From: Epiperipatus broadwayi
Taxonomy: Eukaryota > Onychophora > Udeonychophora > Euonychophora > Peripatidae
Direction: 5' to 3'
DNA: 64,000 nt
Assembly (NCBI GenBank): GCA_028023455.1
Contig: JAQFVV010012509.1
Span: 682,001 to 746,000 of the forward strand
This document shows positions 46,800 through 57,839 of this stretch, piece after piece. Every line of letters begins with the position of its first letter. Positions within the stretch are counted from its first letter, which is position 1. The notes under the pieces were generated by a model. That model was given only the letters and a program-made list of their open reading frames with translations, was not told the DNA's origin and did no database searches. The translations under genes were made by a program, and so were the position numbers.

Positions 46800-48110
46800 A
46801 ATAGTATTTTTTTTCGTCGTCATTTTTAATAAAATATATATAAAATCACGTAGAATCTGTTTTCTTTTGTTGAAGGGGGGGGGGGGCTCCAATTATTGTT
46901 TTGCATAAGAGCGCTGCTGATTCTTCCTCTGGCCTTGTCTACAGTTACATAACGGCAAAAAATACGAAATGGATATTAGAAGTTGGCATTATTTTATTCA
47001 TTTAAAACTCAAAGAGAAGTCAAAAAAATCTTTTAGATAATAGCAAATTCGTTTTTGCAACCTTTGAAGGTTTATTTTTTATTATCGCAGACAGATTGTA
47101 CTGTCAGTATTGAAATTATTGCTATATAAAAAGTAATAGATAAATTTTAAACTTTTTCCTTAATAATGTTTGATACAAATGATAAGATGCATAGAAGTCA
47201 ATATATATTAAAAAACATAAAAAGAGTTTTATTAACTTTTATTTTTAAAAATGGTAGAAGAAAAAAGAAAAAACGTATGTGAGTTTAAATGTGCGTCATT
47301 CATTTTCTCAAACAGATGACTTCACAGAAATATTATCAGTCGTAATGAAAAATGGTCTTTTAAGCATACTTAATTAAATAATAAAATTTAACAAACTGCT
47401 ATTGTTCCTGGAAAGTATTCTATATAAATAAATAAAAATACAGTATCAAAGTAAATATATGCATTACATGTCAATATATTATAGCACTGTGATCCAAGTA
47501 AAGCTTAATGATATTCATTCGAAATTTTGACTTTTCACTCACAGTCTTAAATCAATTAATACCTGAACAATATTCCCTCCCTATATTATAGCTTATTAAT
47601 AGTCAATCTGTTTTAATATATGTCATTAATAGATCAATTTTCAAACTCTCTTAATTTTATTATGTTTTAATATATGTCATTAATAGATCAATTTTCAAAC
47701 TCTCTTAATTTTATTATGTTTAAATAATTATATCACATGAAATGTGAAAAGTCTAACCACCTTCCAGAAATATATCGGATAAATGAATCACTTCATAAAA
47801 GATGTCATTAATTTTTCACGCACTTTTTGAGATTATGAAAAAAATCTCAACGTGTTCATTGCATTGTACTTTTGATTAATGAAATATTTCCCATTTCCCT
47901 ATGTCTATGATCAAATTCCAAACAATTGTACACATTGCAAATAACTCATAATTTTTCCATTCACAAAAGTAATACGGTTGTTTATTAATAATTTCTGAAA
48001 CTATGCAAATAAATTAATGTCACTATATTTATACGCCTGAAAAATCTTGGTCTATCATTTTAAAAAAGCACGAAGAACAAAAATGATATATAAGGTATAC
48101 AATAGGAACC
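46800..48110. other. AT-rich stretch with a 54 bp tandem duplication
   Basis: The block beginning GTTTTAATATATGTC at 47610 is repeated exactly from 47664 to 47717. A G-run (nine or more) lies near 46875. Nothing else was recognised. Confidence 0.6.
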
Positions 48111-48111
48111 A

Positions 48112-48219
48112 TAAGCGTTGGTTGCCGAGAGGTCAGCACAGCTGCCTTACAAGCAGTTGTCCCGGGTTAGCGGATTCGCTTCCCCGCCGATGCTATGACA
48201 CATGGAAAAAAAAAAAAAA
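48112..48219 (+). mobile_element. tRNA-derived SINE, full length
   Basis: A-box region GTTGCCGAGAGGTCAGC, then ACAAGCAGTTGTCCCGGG, B-box region GGATTCGCTTCC, CGATGCTATGACACATG and an A tail. It belongs to the variant shared with 49440-49543 and 61009-61114. No clear target-site duplication was seen. Confidence 0.85.
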
Positions 48220-48634
48220 TTAATTTACATATAAGAACATTTTAATAATATTATTCACTAAAACAAACGTATATTACAACTAATTATATATATTATTTTA
48301 AAAATCAATACTAATACTGAATATAATGGATTAGAAAATTACCGACTTTTTATATTTTCGTTGTAACAATCTTGATTTTAATTTGCAAACAAAAAATCAC
48401 AAAGATTTAATTGTAAATATAGGGAATTTGAACTCAGACTTTCAAGCAACCTTCAACTATTCACACTATCTCATATTATTGATGCACATGACCACACAAT
48501 GCGGAAAAGATAAATAATCACCAATGATAGGGGATTTGAACTCAGACTTTCAAGCAACCTTCAACTATTCACATTATATCATACTACTAATACACATGAC
48601 TACACACATGTGGAAAAGATAAATAATCACTAAT

Positions 48635-48698
48635 GATAATCTGGACTAACTAGTGAGTGCTGGTTCAGCATGAAATATGTATGTATATTGGTGACTAT
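48635..48698 (+). ncRNA. Hammerhead motif, family A, core damaged
   Basis: Stem I and stem II (GTGCTG-GTT-CAGCAT) and GAAA are kept. The core reads CTAGTGA in place of CTGATGA, and stem III has a four-base expansion (TATGTATGTATA). Confidence 0.65.
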
Positions 48699-49076
48699 AG
48701 TATGAGACAATGTGAATAGTTGAAGGTTGCTTGAAAGTCTGAGTTCAAACCCCCTATATTTACAATTAAGTTCCAGGTATAAAACTGCCTGTATTTCAAA
48801 TCTTACACATTAAGCCTGCATTCTGCCCATCCTTCTTCTATGTATTTAAATGGATACTGTCCTCTACCTGAGGGATCAGAGTGACTTGAGGTCAACATGG
48901 GCATAAAAACAATATTGGCATCAGCATGGGATTTGAGCATTCTATCATCAGATTTTCAATGGTACGGATGGCTGAACGAGTTGGAGGTTGGAGTAGATTG
49001 AAGCCTGTCCATTAAAGTATAAAGATTTGCTGTCTTAATATAAACTGAGCACTGATTATATATATGTGTGGGAGAT

Positions 49077-49137
49077 GATAATCTGGACCAACTGATGAGT
49101 GCTGGTTCAGCATGAAATACGTATATTGGTGATTATC
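49077..49137 (+). ncRNA. Hammerhead ribozyme, family A, intact
   Basis: The best A/B copy. Stem I 5' strand is GATAATC (49077-49083), bulge TGG, ACCAA (49087-49091). The core CTGATGA is at 49092-49098. Stem II is GTGCTG-GTT-CAGCAT (49099-49113), six pairs with a G-U at the base. GAAA is at 49114-49117. Stem III is formed by ATAC/GTAT with no loop, and cleavage is predicted after A 49125 of the ATA triplet. The stem I 3' strand TTGGT-GATTATC (49126-49137) pairs fully with the 5' strand around the bulge. The stem I bulge is where natural hammerheads make their loop contacts. The palindromic, loopless stem III would fit a dimer better than a single ribozyme. Confidence 0.85.
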
Positions 49138-49284
49138 TTTTCTGCATGTGTGTGTGCATGTGTATCAGTAGTATGACAGTGTGAATAGTTGAAGGTTGCT
49201 TGAAAGTCTGAGTTCAAATCCCTATACTTATAATTAAGTTCCAGGTATAAGAATGCCTGTATTTCAAATATTAAAGATTTAATG

Positions 49285-49428
49285 TTTTATTTATCTTTAA
49301 AAAACAATTAAAACATCATTTATTAATATTGTAAGAAGAAGAAAATAATAGAAACCATAAAATATAGTGAAAAACAAAAACAAAATGTATGCATGGAATT
49401 AATTGCAAAATATGAGCAATTATCCATT
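49285..49428. other. Short spacer between family A element and SINE
   Basis: AT-rich DNA, nothing recognised. Confidence 0.4.
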
Positions 49429-49439
49429 AAAAAGTACTA

Positions 49440-49543
49440 GTCAAGCATTGGTGGTTGAGAGGTCAGTGACAGCTGCTTTACAAGCAGTTGTCCCAGATTA
49501 GCGGGTTCGCTTCCCGGCTGATGCTATGACACATGAGGAAAAA
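49440..49543 (+). mobile_element. tRNA-derived SINE, full length
   Basis: Starts TCAAGCATTGGTGG, A-box region GGTTGAGAGGTCAGTG, ACAAGCAGTTGTCCC, B box GGTTCGCTTCC, GATGCTATGACACATG and an A tail. A perfect 11 bp target-site duplication, AAAAAGTACTA, is at 49429-49439 and 49544-49554. Confidence 0.9.
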
Positions 49544-49874
49544 AAAAAGTACTACTGTTCATGATATTGCAAAAAATGTTGCATCAGAAATCATAATTTG
49601 AGAAATTATGGATTCAATAAAAAAATAAACTTACTTCTACATGCTAATTTTAGAGCCAAAAGAGATGAAATTTGCAGAAAATCTGTATAAAGATCAGTTT
49701 TTTGTTTGTGCTCATATGTTATCATAATATGCTTTTCAAGTAACTCCTCTTTATACAATCATCATTTCCTTATTTAATATATAGGGTATATGAGTACAGA
49801 CTTTCACACGACCCACCACTCTCCATACTATCTCATAACACTGATACACTTGAACACATTATGTTGAAAAGATA

Positions 49875-49935
49875 AATAATCACCAATATACTTATTTCAT
49901 ACTAAACCAGCAATCATCAGTTGGTCCAGATTACC
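49875..49935 (-). ncRNA. Hammerhead ribozyme motif, family B
   Basis: Minus strand: GGTAATC-TGG-ACCAA, CTGATGA intact, TTGCTG-GTT-TAGTAT, GAAA intact, TAAGTATA, TTGGT-GATTATT. The core is complete, but stem II has G-U pairs and stem III has one mismatch. Confidence 0.75.
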
Positions 49936-49997
49936 ATCTCTACACATATATGCTACAAGTGCTCAGATATATATTAAGATAGCCAAACCTTATAGAT

Positions 49998-50058
49998 GAT
50001 AATCTGGACCAACTGATGATTGCTGGTTTAGTATGAAATACATATATTGGTGATTATT
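49998..50058 (+). ncRNA. Hammerhead ribozyme motif, family B
   Basis: GATAATC-TGG-ACCAA, CTGATGA (50013-50019), stem II ending TAGTAT, GAAA (50034-50037), TACATATA, TTGGT-GATTATT. It shares the TAGTAT stem II variant with the inverted partner at 49875-49935, so both come from the same template. Cleavage is predicted after 50045. Confidence 0.78.
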
Positions 50059-50295
50059 TATCTTTTCAACATATATGTGTTCAAATGTATCAGTGTTATG
50101 AGATATTGTGAAGAGTGGTGAGTTGTGTGAAAGTCTTTGCTCATATACCTTACATATATAAACATAGGTATATAATAAGCCTGTGTATTTCAGTCATTTC
50201 ATTATTTGTAAATTATTTAAAATTTATATTAAAAACAATTCGTTTATGTTGGGATAATTATCTCCAGATTTTGCTAACTATAAAATATACATAAA

Positions 50296-50895
50296 TGTTA
50301 CATAATATTTAAATACATGTATAGTATTTATACTTTAAGCTAGATGTAATTAGGAGGGGATTTGAAGCCTGACTCTCAAGCTCCCTTCAGCTATTCAATC
50401 TATCTTATATAACTGACACACATAACCACATAGATGTGAAAAAGTAAATGATCTTCAATATACATATTTCATGATGAACCAGCACTCATTGGTTGGTCCA
50501 GATCATCATCCCCCACACATATATAATCAGTGCTAGGTTTATATTAAGATAGCAAATCTTCAAACTATAATGGGCAGGCTTCAGTCCTCTCCATTCTCCA
50601 ACTCATAAGCTATCCATATCATTGAAAATCTTATGGCAAGTTCAAAGCCCTTGTTTGCCAAATTTTGTTGCATCAAACCCATGCTGACTGCAAGTCAAAA
50701 TGATCCTCATATGTAGGACCTTATGCCTATTTAAATATGCAGAAGAGGGATGGACAGAATACAGGCTGAATATGTAATATTTAAATACATATATAGTATT
50801 TACACTTTAAGCTAGATATATGTGGTCATGTGCATCACTGGTATAAGGTGGAGTGGAAAACTAAAGGAAGCTTGAAAGTCTGTGTTCAAATTCCC
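50296..50895 (-). mobile_element. Hammerhead retroelement, family A, old copy
   Basis: The antisense family A unit runs from about 50352 to 50775 (GGGGATTTGAAGCCTGA, AACCAGCACTCATTGG, CACACATATATAATCAGTG). A segment of about 45 bp (AATATTTAAATACATGTATA, ACTTTAAGCTAGAT) lies just before it at 50308-50346 and again just after it at 50779-50818. A short sense fragment (GTGGTCATGTGCATCA, GCTTGAAAGTCTG) follows to 50895. The long direct repeat may be a large target duplication or part of a second unit. Many substitutions mark it as older than its neighbours. Confidence 0.6.
50447..50507 (-). ncRNA. Hammerhead motif, family A, core damaged
   Basis: Minus strand: GATGATC-TGG-ACCAA, then CCAATGA in place of CTGATGA, GTGCTG-GTT-CATCAT, GAAA, TATGTATA. 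The helices are recognisable but the core is broken. Confidence 0.6.
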
Positions 50896-50980
50896 TCTAA
50901 TTATTTCTGACAAGATGATTTTGTACTATGAAAGAGTTAATAAAGTCTTATCAGTATTGCATTCCTATAATTGAAATTGT

Positions 50981-51090
50981 CTTTTTTTTTCACATGTCAT
51001 AGCATCATCAGGAGGCGAACTCACAACCGTCTGCAACCAACTACTTGCTTGCAAGGTGGCTGTGATGACCTCGCGGCTAACAACACTTGA
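50981..51090 (-). mobile_element. tRNA-derived SINE, minus strand
   Basis: Minus strand: TCAAGTGTTGTTAGCCGCG, AGGTCATCACAGCCACC, TTGCAAGCAAGTAGTTGG, TTGCAGACGG, then B-box-like GAGTTCGCCTCC, GATGCTATGACATGTG and an A tail. It is the long-arm variant seen also at 31806 and 51498. No clear duplication was found. Confidence 0.85.
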
Positions 51091-51094
51091 CTGT

Positions 51095-51495
51095 TTTTTT
51101 GTGAGATGAAGTTTAAAAATGACTAACAGGATACTTTGAATGAAATATTAATAGAAGGCCACTCATGAATTTTTATTATGGTGGATTTAAGAAAGTCATA
51201 ACCGTATGCTACAAAAAATGAAAGAAGTAAAGAAATGCTTTTATTCATATAAATGCACTAACAATAATTATAATTTTATTCACTAATCTTGATATTATGG
51301 GATCAACATAAAAGTGTTCAGCTATTTAGAAATATTCTTCAACTACTTCAGAATGAAGAATATTGAAAAAAATTTATTTTTTACTCTTTTTGTGCATTTA
51401 CATGAATAAAGAGATTTTTTAAAAAATAATTAATATTTATTTCTTTTTTATATATATAATTTTTTTAGAACCACAGAGCAAAATAAAAATTTATT
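51095..51495. other. AT-rich stretch, nothing recognised
   Basis: Spacer between two SINE copies. A partial inverted similarity (AGAAATATTCTTCAACTAC against AGAATGAAGAATATT) is too short to classify. Confidence 0.4.
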
Positions 51496-51497
51496 GT

Positions 51498-51605
51498 CAA
51501 GTGGTGTTAGCCAAGAGGTCATCGCAGCCGCCTTGCAAGCAAGTAGTTGATTGCAGACAGTTGCAGGTTCACCTCCTGGTCGATGCTATGACATATGAAA
51601 AAAAA
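51498..51605 (+). mobile_element. tRNA-derived SINE, full length
   Basis: TCAAGTGGTGTTAGCCAAG, AGGTCATCGCAGCCGCC, TTGCAAGCAAGTAGTTG, TTGCAGACAG, B box AGGTTCACCTCC, CGATGCTATGACATATG and an A tail. Long-arm variant. The flanking AAAATTT-type sequence is too simple to call a duplication. Confidence 0.85.
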
Positions 51606-51706
51606 AATTTTTAGATTTACAGTTTTTTATATTTTTTGTATTAAAGTAACCTATTAAATGCATCTATCAATAATAGAAATAATAAATATATATATTAAAT
51701 GTTGTT

Positions 51707-51962
51707 ATTTACAGTGCACTAAAAAGGAAAAAACAATAGATTATTCAGTCACAATTGAGGTTTTTAAATTTAACTTAAAATAAAAGCATGGTGTGGGGGA
51801 GTGGGGGCCCAGAAATTAATTAAATCAATCTGTTTAAAAATATACATTGGCTTAATTAATTTCTGGACCCTCATGCTTTTATTTTGAGTTAAATCTAAAA
51901 ACCCCAATTGCAATTGAATAAACAATTATTGCTTTTCTTTTTAGTGCATGGTAAATAAAGGC
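51707..51962. mobile_element. MITE, palindromic, second and fuller copy
   Basis: Ends read TTTACAGTGCACTAAAAAG and, inverted, TTTACCATGCACTAAAAAG. The arms run for about 110 bp through AATTTAACTTAAAATAAAAG and CCCAGAAATTAATTAA, with a G-rich tip on one arm. It is the same family as 11597-11795. Confidence 0.7.
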
Positions 51963-51964
51963 AC

Positions 51965-53825
51965 TTAATTAAAAAAAAATTCTTTATTATTTTTAACTTT
52001 TTAGTATTGACATAAAAAATAAAAATGTAAAAATGTATTATACTTTAAATTGACTTAACACTTATAGTTGATATATTATAATGGGATGTGGAATCAAAAT
52101 GAGGGTAAAGTGGGGTGATGGAAAACTCACTAACCTCCCCAAGTAAGCAAAATATTTCAATTAAAATTGATTTAATATATGAGATGGTGATAATATTAGA
52201 TATAATATTCAAGTAATTAAAATAAGAAATTTTATCAAAAAATATATAAGAAATTTTATATATTCAAGAGAGCATGAGATTAAGAGATCTCTGAGAAATC
52301 AGCCAGCTAACTCCTTAGAGCAACTATAAGTATAATTATAAATTCATCAACCAGCATTATCAGTAAGTACTAGTAATATTTAAAAGAAAAACCATTCATC
52401 ATAATAAATGATCAATAATAAAATAAATCAACAATCAATCTGGTGACTTGATTTGAGCCTTTGCCAGCTTGAGGTAATTAAATATTTAAACACAACTTGA
52501 ATGCACCAACTAAGTGCTCATCCATAAGAATATACAACCATAAAAGCAATAATTCTGGGATATTAAGACATGCTGATCATCATCAATGCTCTAGCAACTT
52601 AATGCCATTAATGTAGTGGCCAACTATAAACTTAATTTCTAATAGACTAAACTAAATAAAATGTAGAATATAATTTTATGTGCCAACCAGGATATATCAA
52701 TCATACTGGATGCCCCTTAAGCACTAAATACCTTCCCATTTATATATGACCATTATGCAGGAATCTAGCTCAGAAGAACATAAGCTCTATTACTGTTATA
52801 GTGATCAAGATGATGATGCAATACATAATATGAACTAAAAAGCATTCACAATCAAGTTCACTGGGATAATTTTAACAAGAATATAAGTTTATTAATAACA
52901 ATAACAAAAAAATGAAATTGAGTTTTCTAGAATAAGGCTATACACATATCAATTAATCCTTCTAATTTTGAGTAATATATAAAATTCAAATTATCACATT
53001 GTGATTTACATGAATAATATACAAATTCAACTTATTACATTATGATTTACATATAGGATCCATAAAAGGATACACACATGTTTTACTATTATATGAATAT
53101 ATTTCAATTAATATTTAATAAAAAATATAAAAAAATGATTAAATTTTACACATGTCCTATTTGACATTCAATGTTATATATACACCCATGTGTGTGTATA
53201 ATTTCTGAATATATTTAAATTGTTCTACAATAATACATGATTAAACTTTTTAACTTATATTTTTAATAATACAAATACCTATGCTAGGTTTATTTAAACA
53301 TGTATATGGAATTGTATAGATTAATAACATAAATTTAATTTTGTCAAAATAAATGACATTAATTTTTATAATTACTAATTCTATTTTAAATATACATAAA
53401 ATTTATGTATATCAATAAAAAAAATCAGTTTATCAAACTGTACTACTGTTATGTTTTTTAAAAAAAGTATAGTCAATTTTTGGCAGGTTAGAAAAGTTTT
53501 TTTTTCCATCAGGTTACTTTTAATTAAATATAACACTTTTAGAATCATCTTTAAATTAATTTAAAAAGATTTATTTTGGTCAATGAATTCAATTATTTCA
53601 TTCCTTCAAAATTTTACTTGCATTATTTTTTAAAAAATAGATTTTAAAACAATATTCTTTTATATATTTCTCACAATCACATTGCTTTTAATTATATATG
53701 TCTCAAAATGTCATTTTATTTTCTCAACAAATGACTTTAAACAAAATTGTTTTACATTATATATCTCACTTTTTAGAAGGTCATTTATAAAATTAATTAT
53801 TTAAACCAACTTATGTTATATATAT
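51965..53825. other. AT-rich stretch, nothing recognised
   Basis: Long stretch with a few simple runs and no supported gene, RNA or repeat. Confidence 0.5.
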
Positions 53826-53829
53826 ATAT

Positions 53830-54130
53830 GCAAGGTGATGCATTTGTCTGTGGTTCCTTGCATGTATACACAACAGCATATGCTAACAACATCAATTCAT
53901 GAGATTTCTTGGTAAATTTAGTTTTTGGTCAATCAGGAAAGTATAGACCAGGATTGTTGGCATTCACTGGTTCCACAGACTTCAGGCAAGAAAAATTGGG
54001 GCTATGACACTGGAAGTTGACACATTTCCCTTCATGTAATTCAAACTCCACATTGAACTATAGAGCAGCATTCTTACAACACCATGCAGTTTTCTGTATA
54101 TTTCTGCTAGCCATGTCCACAGCTAGCTTT
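53830..54130 (-). other. Less AT-rich island, possible coding remnant
   Basis: One minus-strand frame reads with only two stops over about 95 codons and is unusually rich in Cys, Pro and charged residues for this window (HEGKCVNFQCHSPNFSCLKS, VEPVNANNPGLYFPD). I do not recognise a family. It could be a fragment of a transposon gene or an old host exon, or chance. No splice sites can be argued. Confidence 0.25.
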
Positions 54131-54649
54131 ATTGTTGCCACTCTTTACTACAGTTACCAATAAACTGCAGTTAACTCTTTGCCAAACTAAACACCAGTCT
54201 TTGCAGCTGGTCAATTTGGCCTATTGCTTCTCAAAAATATTAAAGCCCACTGAACTATTTTTATCAGCCTATTTTATAAGAATCATCTAAGGTAATAAAA
54301 CACTTTAATTGAAAAGTTTTTTTGTCTAATCCTTATTTTGATTAAAAATAAATTTAATCAAAAGCCACATGTTTTTTTACTTAAAGAATTGTACACAAAC
54401 ATTAATTAAAAGATTTCAAAAATAGATAATAGAAATTTTTACAATTATCAGAGACATGCTTGTTTTTACTTTCAAAATTAGAATACAATATTAATTTATT
54501 TGGACTTTCTTAAATGTTTATTTCATAATAAAATTTTATTTTATATTCAGATTTAATCCCTGATTATTATTATTCCAGAAATGTAGAAAATATCTACAAA
54601 ATTTTTCTTTGTTTCCTTTACTTTATATATATGTGCACATACAATTATG

Positions 54650-55400
54650 TTGTTGTGTGCCATGTAACCCAAGTTGTTACAATATATATCACTAGATATT
54701 TCTGTTGTAAGTTAAAATGTATATCCCTTATGTATATATCATATTTACTATGTATACATAATAATATATGGATATATAAATGCTCAAAAATATGAAATAT
54801 TCTTTTAAGTAAAAAGTGCTTGACATTTTTGCTTTTGATTAAAAATTTTTATTTTAAAAAAATGCTTACCAAAACTATATTGTAAATGAACTTCACATAA
54901 TACATATAATTTATTTTAAATCAATTTCACACATATAGTATGTATATATCATAATATTTTGGGATGTTATAAATTATTTCTTTTATATATATATACATCA
55001 TATGTAATGTGATTACATAATAATATATATATAAGTAATTAAAAATATAAAATACTCTTTTAAGTGAAGTGTTTAACATTTTTGCTTTTGATAGGAAATT
55101 TATAATATATATTTAAATGCTTATCAAAACTATATTGTAAACGAACTTCATTTAATATACATGATTTTACTTTAAATAAATTTCACATATAGTGTATATA
55201 CATTATTAGATATTTCTGCAATAAGTTAATATGTATACTCTTCATGTATATGTCATATTTAGTATGTGTATATAATTATATATGTATCAGAAACCAGTTA
55301 AGTTTTCTCTTTAAAATTGTTTGACATTTTTTCTTTTTATTTGAAAAAAAAAAGATTAACAAAACCATAATATAAATAAACTATTATTTAAGTGCTTCAC
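54650..55400 (-). repeat. Old satellite-like tandem repeat, inverted relative to 11 kb copy
   Basis: At least three units (around 54700-54900, 54950-55170 and 55200-55390) repeat ATCACTAGATATTTCTGTTG-like, CATATTTAxTATGT, AAxxxTTTGACATTTTT and AAACTATATTGTAAA blocks. Their reverse complement matches the units at 10990-11530, so the same family occurs in both orientations about 43 kb apart. Confidence 0.5.
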
Positions 55401-55404
55401 AAAA

Positions 55405-57585
55405 GTAAGCTGTGATGGTTCTATTATATTTGATACTTTACTTGGCATGATAGTACTGCAAACACTATTTTTCTATGTTATATTAAACCTTGCTTATAGT
55501 AAATTGCAGTGTGATAGGCTGCAATTCTTTCTATGAAACTTCCATTTTTAATATATTAATTTTTAAAAAATTCCAAAAGGTATCAGCAGTATATGGATCT
55601 TTATAGTCTTTTGTGTATGATTGACAGCACATTCTAGTGTTCTGACAAAGCTATAAAAGAGGTGATGATTTGTGATTGAGTAATGCTTTAGATTGTTTTA
55701 TCTTGTGGCTAAATGCCACAACAAAAACATGATTTTCAGTAATTATTATTATGATGCAATATTTCTATAAAAGACTTATTATTAAACCAAAAACTATGCC
55801 ACTAGGGGGGTATTGTCATTGAAAACATTTAATTTTTAAAAAGATGATTCTTAGAAAGTGTAGAAAGTACATTATGAGAACCAGAAATCATCACAGAAAT
55901 ACTCATTACAGGCTAAAAAGAAAATCATTTTGTAAAAACTATAAGTAAAATATTTTAATAACAATTTACTAACTTTTAGAATTTTTTGTGCTTTCTTGAT
56001 GATAACTAATTCTAAATATATCATTTTTAATAACATAAAATTCTAATATTTTGTTCTTCTAACTTTTTGAATAAGTAATGTGAAGCCAATAATGATGTGT
56101 TCCTTTGCAATCAGTAAGATTTTCTGTTAGATAATTATTTTCACAATTTTAAAATAATTTTAAGTATGTTTTTATTGTAATTATTAGATGGCTTAAATAT
56201 TTATAATGTTAATTTCACAAAAAAACATGATATCATAATAAAAATAATAGACCCTAGAGACCATTCAAAAATTTGTCAGGTGGAGTTGATACTGATGTCA
56301 TTAAATAAAGCTTACAATTGCAAACAAGAAAATCATGAGCATTACTTAAAACATCAAAGCTCCCCTCACACTCTTTCATATCTAAAAAACTAAGTCACCT
56401 ATTTAAACTATTAGTGTGACTATTACATTCATAGAGATTTTTTTAAAATGTACAAAATTCCAACAAATTATATTGAACTTAACTCTATTAAATCTCCATT
56501 TTAAAATGTTATTAAACTGAAAGAAAAAAACTTCTAATACCCTCTCATGAGTCTTACTTAAAACAAATTAAAGTTTTATGAAGAATTTTTAAATTTAAAA
56601 GTACAAAATATTCAATATTTTATTGCTCTCTGTTTGATATCTAAAAATCTAGGTGACCTACCAAAAACATTAGTGCCCATATAGATTAGCCTGGTATTAG
56701 TTATATATCAAATTTCAAGCAATTTTACTGAATTTAAATCTATAGAATCTCAATTTTAAAATTCATTCTAACTTCCAAAAGTTCCAAAGTTTATAAACAA
56801 ATACATTAATAAGCAAATTGATTTTCCCACTTCAATAAAAAATATTTAATAAAAAAATAAAATCTTTTTTCACTTAAGTAAAACTAATAAAAATTAGTTT
56901 ATTTTAAAAAGATCAAAAATCTTTTTATAATTCATAAACTTATGAAAATGTATTTTTTATTCTATTTTTAGCTAGCCATTTCCTAAATCATATTATGCCA
57001 TGCTTAATGATATGACATCGAAAAAATTATGAACTCTCAACACTGTAATTTTTTGTTATAGTTGTTTTTGCAAAGTATTCTTTGTAATTGTCAAAATAAG
57101 GTAAATTGCCTTCATTAAAAAGTCAATGTTACAGTTATTCTTTGTCTTCAAGATTTAGTCTTAATTCTCATTTTGTTTAAAAAATTGTAGAATGAAGGAT
57201 ATTTACTAAGGCAATAAACCTAAAGCATGTGCGGTTGAAAATGCAAAGGTAGGGACCTCTACAGGTCTTAACCACAAGCTTATGCATTGGAAGAAAAGAG
57301 GGGCAGTATTTGGTTTAAAAATTTTTTTCTTTTTATAATAAAACTACTGGATGGCATTTAAATTCCACATAAAATTAATTTTTTTTTATTTTTTGTTTTT
57401 TGCTAAAATTATTTGCGCACTCTAAAAAAATGTATCATTATTAGGAATACATTTACATGCTACATTTAATTAGACAAGAAATTTGGAATTTGAGTGAAAA
57501 TTGAATTACAAGATTTCATTTAAAATAACAGACAAAAAAAAAGTTTAAATTAAATAAAACATATAACAACTTCAAATATTTCTCT
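55405..57585. other. AT-rich stretch, one weak repeat
   Basis: About 56370-56710 holds reverse-oriented relatives of the 10600-10985 repeat (AAGTCACCTATTTAAACTAT, AGGTGACCTACC). The remainder has nothing I recognise. Confidence 0.4.
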
Positions 57586-57839
57586 ACCAAAGACCTAGAA
57601 ATTATTTATAAAATTTCTTGAGGATGCTAAAAAAAATTAGAAATCATGGGGGAAAAACAAAACTTCATGAGATATACCAAAAGATGTGGTCATTTTTAAG
57701 GAGATGATGAATTTAGACACTTTAAAAAAATTACTCCAGTCATTGATAGATTTCTTATATATTATATTTCTAAATTCAAGAAAAAGCAATATTAAAAAGA
57801 ACTACAAGCTTCTTTATGAAATCTAGTAAACTTGAATAA

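Larger units (their letters stand above)
48412..49272 (+). mobile_element. Hammerhead retroelement, family A, rearranged tandem copy
   Basis: Two short antisense partial copies come first (48412-48525 and 48528-48632), followed by sense sequence with two hammerheads whose cleavage points (48687 and 49125) are 438 bp apart. The sense unit carries CTTCAACTATTC-type blocks, GGCATCAGCATGGG, GTACGGATGGCTGAACGAG and ACTGATTATATATATGTG. An 11 bp direct repeat, AAAGATTTAAT, is at 48401-48411 and 49273-49283 and is taken as the target-site duplication. The joins between partial copies fall at the same ACCAAT region near the ribozyme cleavage site. Confidence 0.8.
49776..50193. mobile_element. Hammerhead retroelement, family B, fold-back with two ribozymes
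   Basis: The left half is antisense and the right half is sense, each with one hammerhead facing inward. A 14 bp target-site duplication, TCATTTCCTTATTT at 49762-49775 and TCATTTCATTATTT at 50194-50207 (13/14), delimits it. The junction of the two halves, near 49990, falls just upstream of the sense stem I. Total length is 418 bp. Confidence 0.85.
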
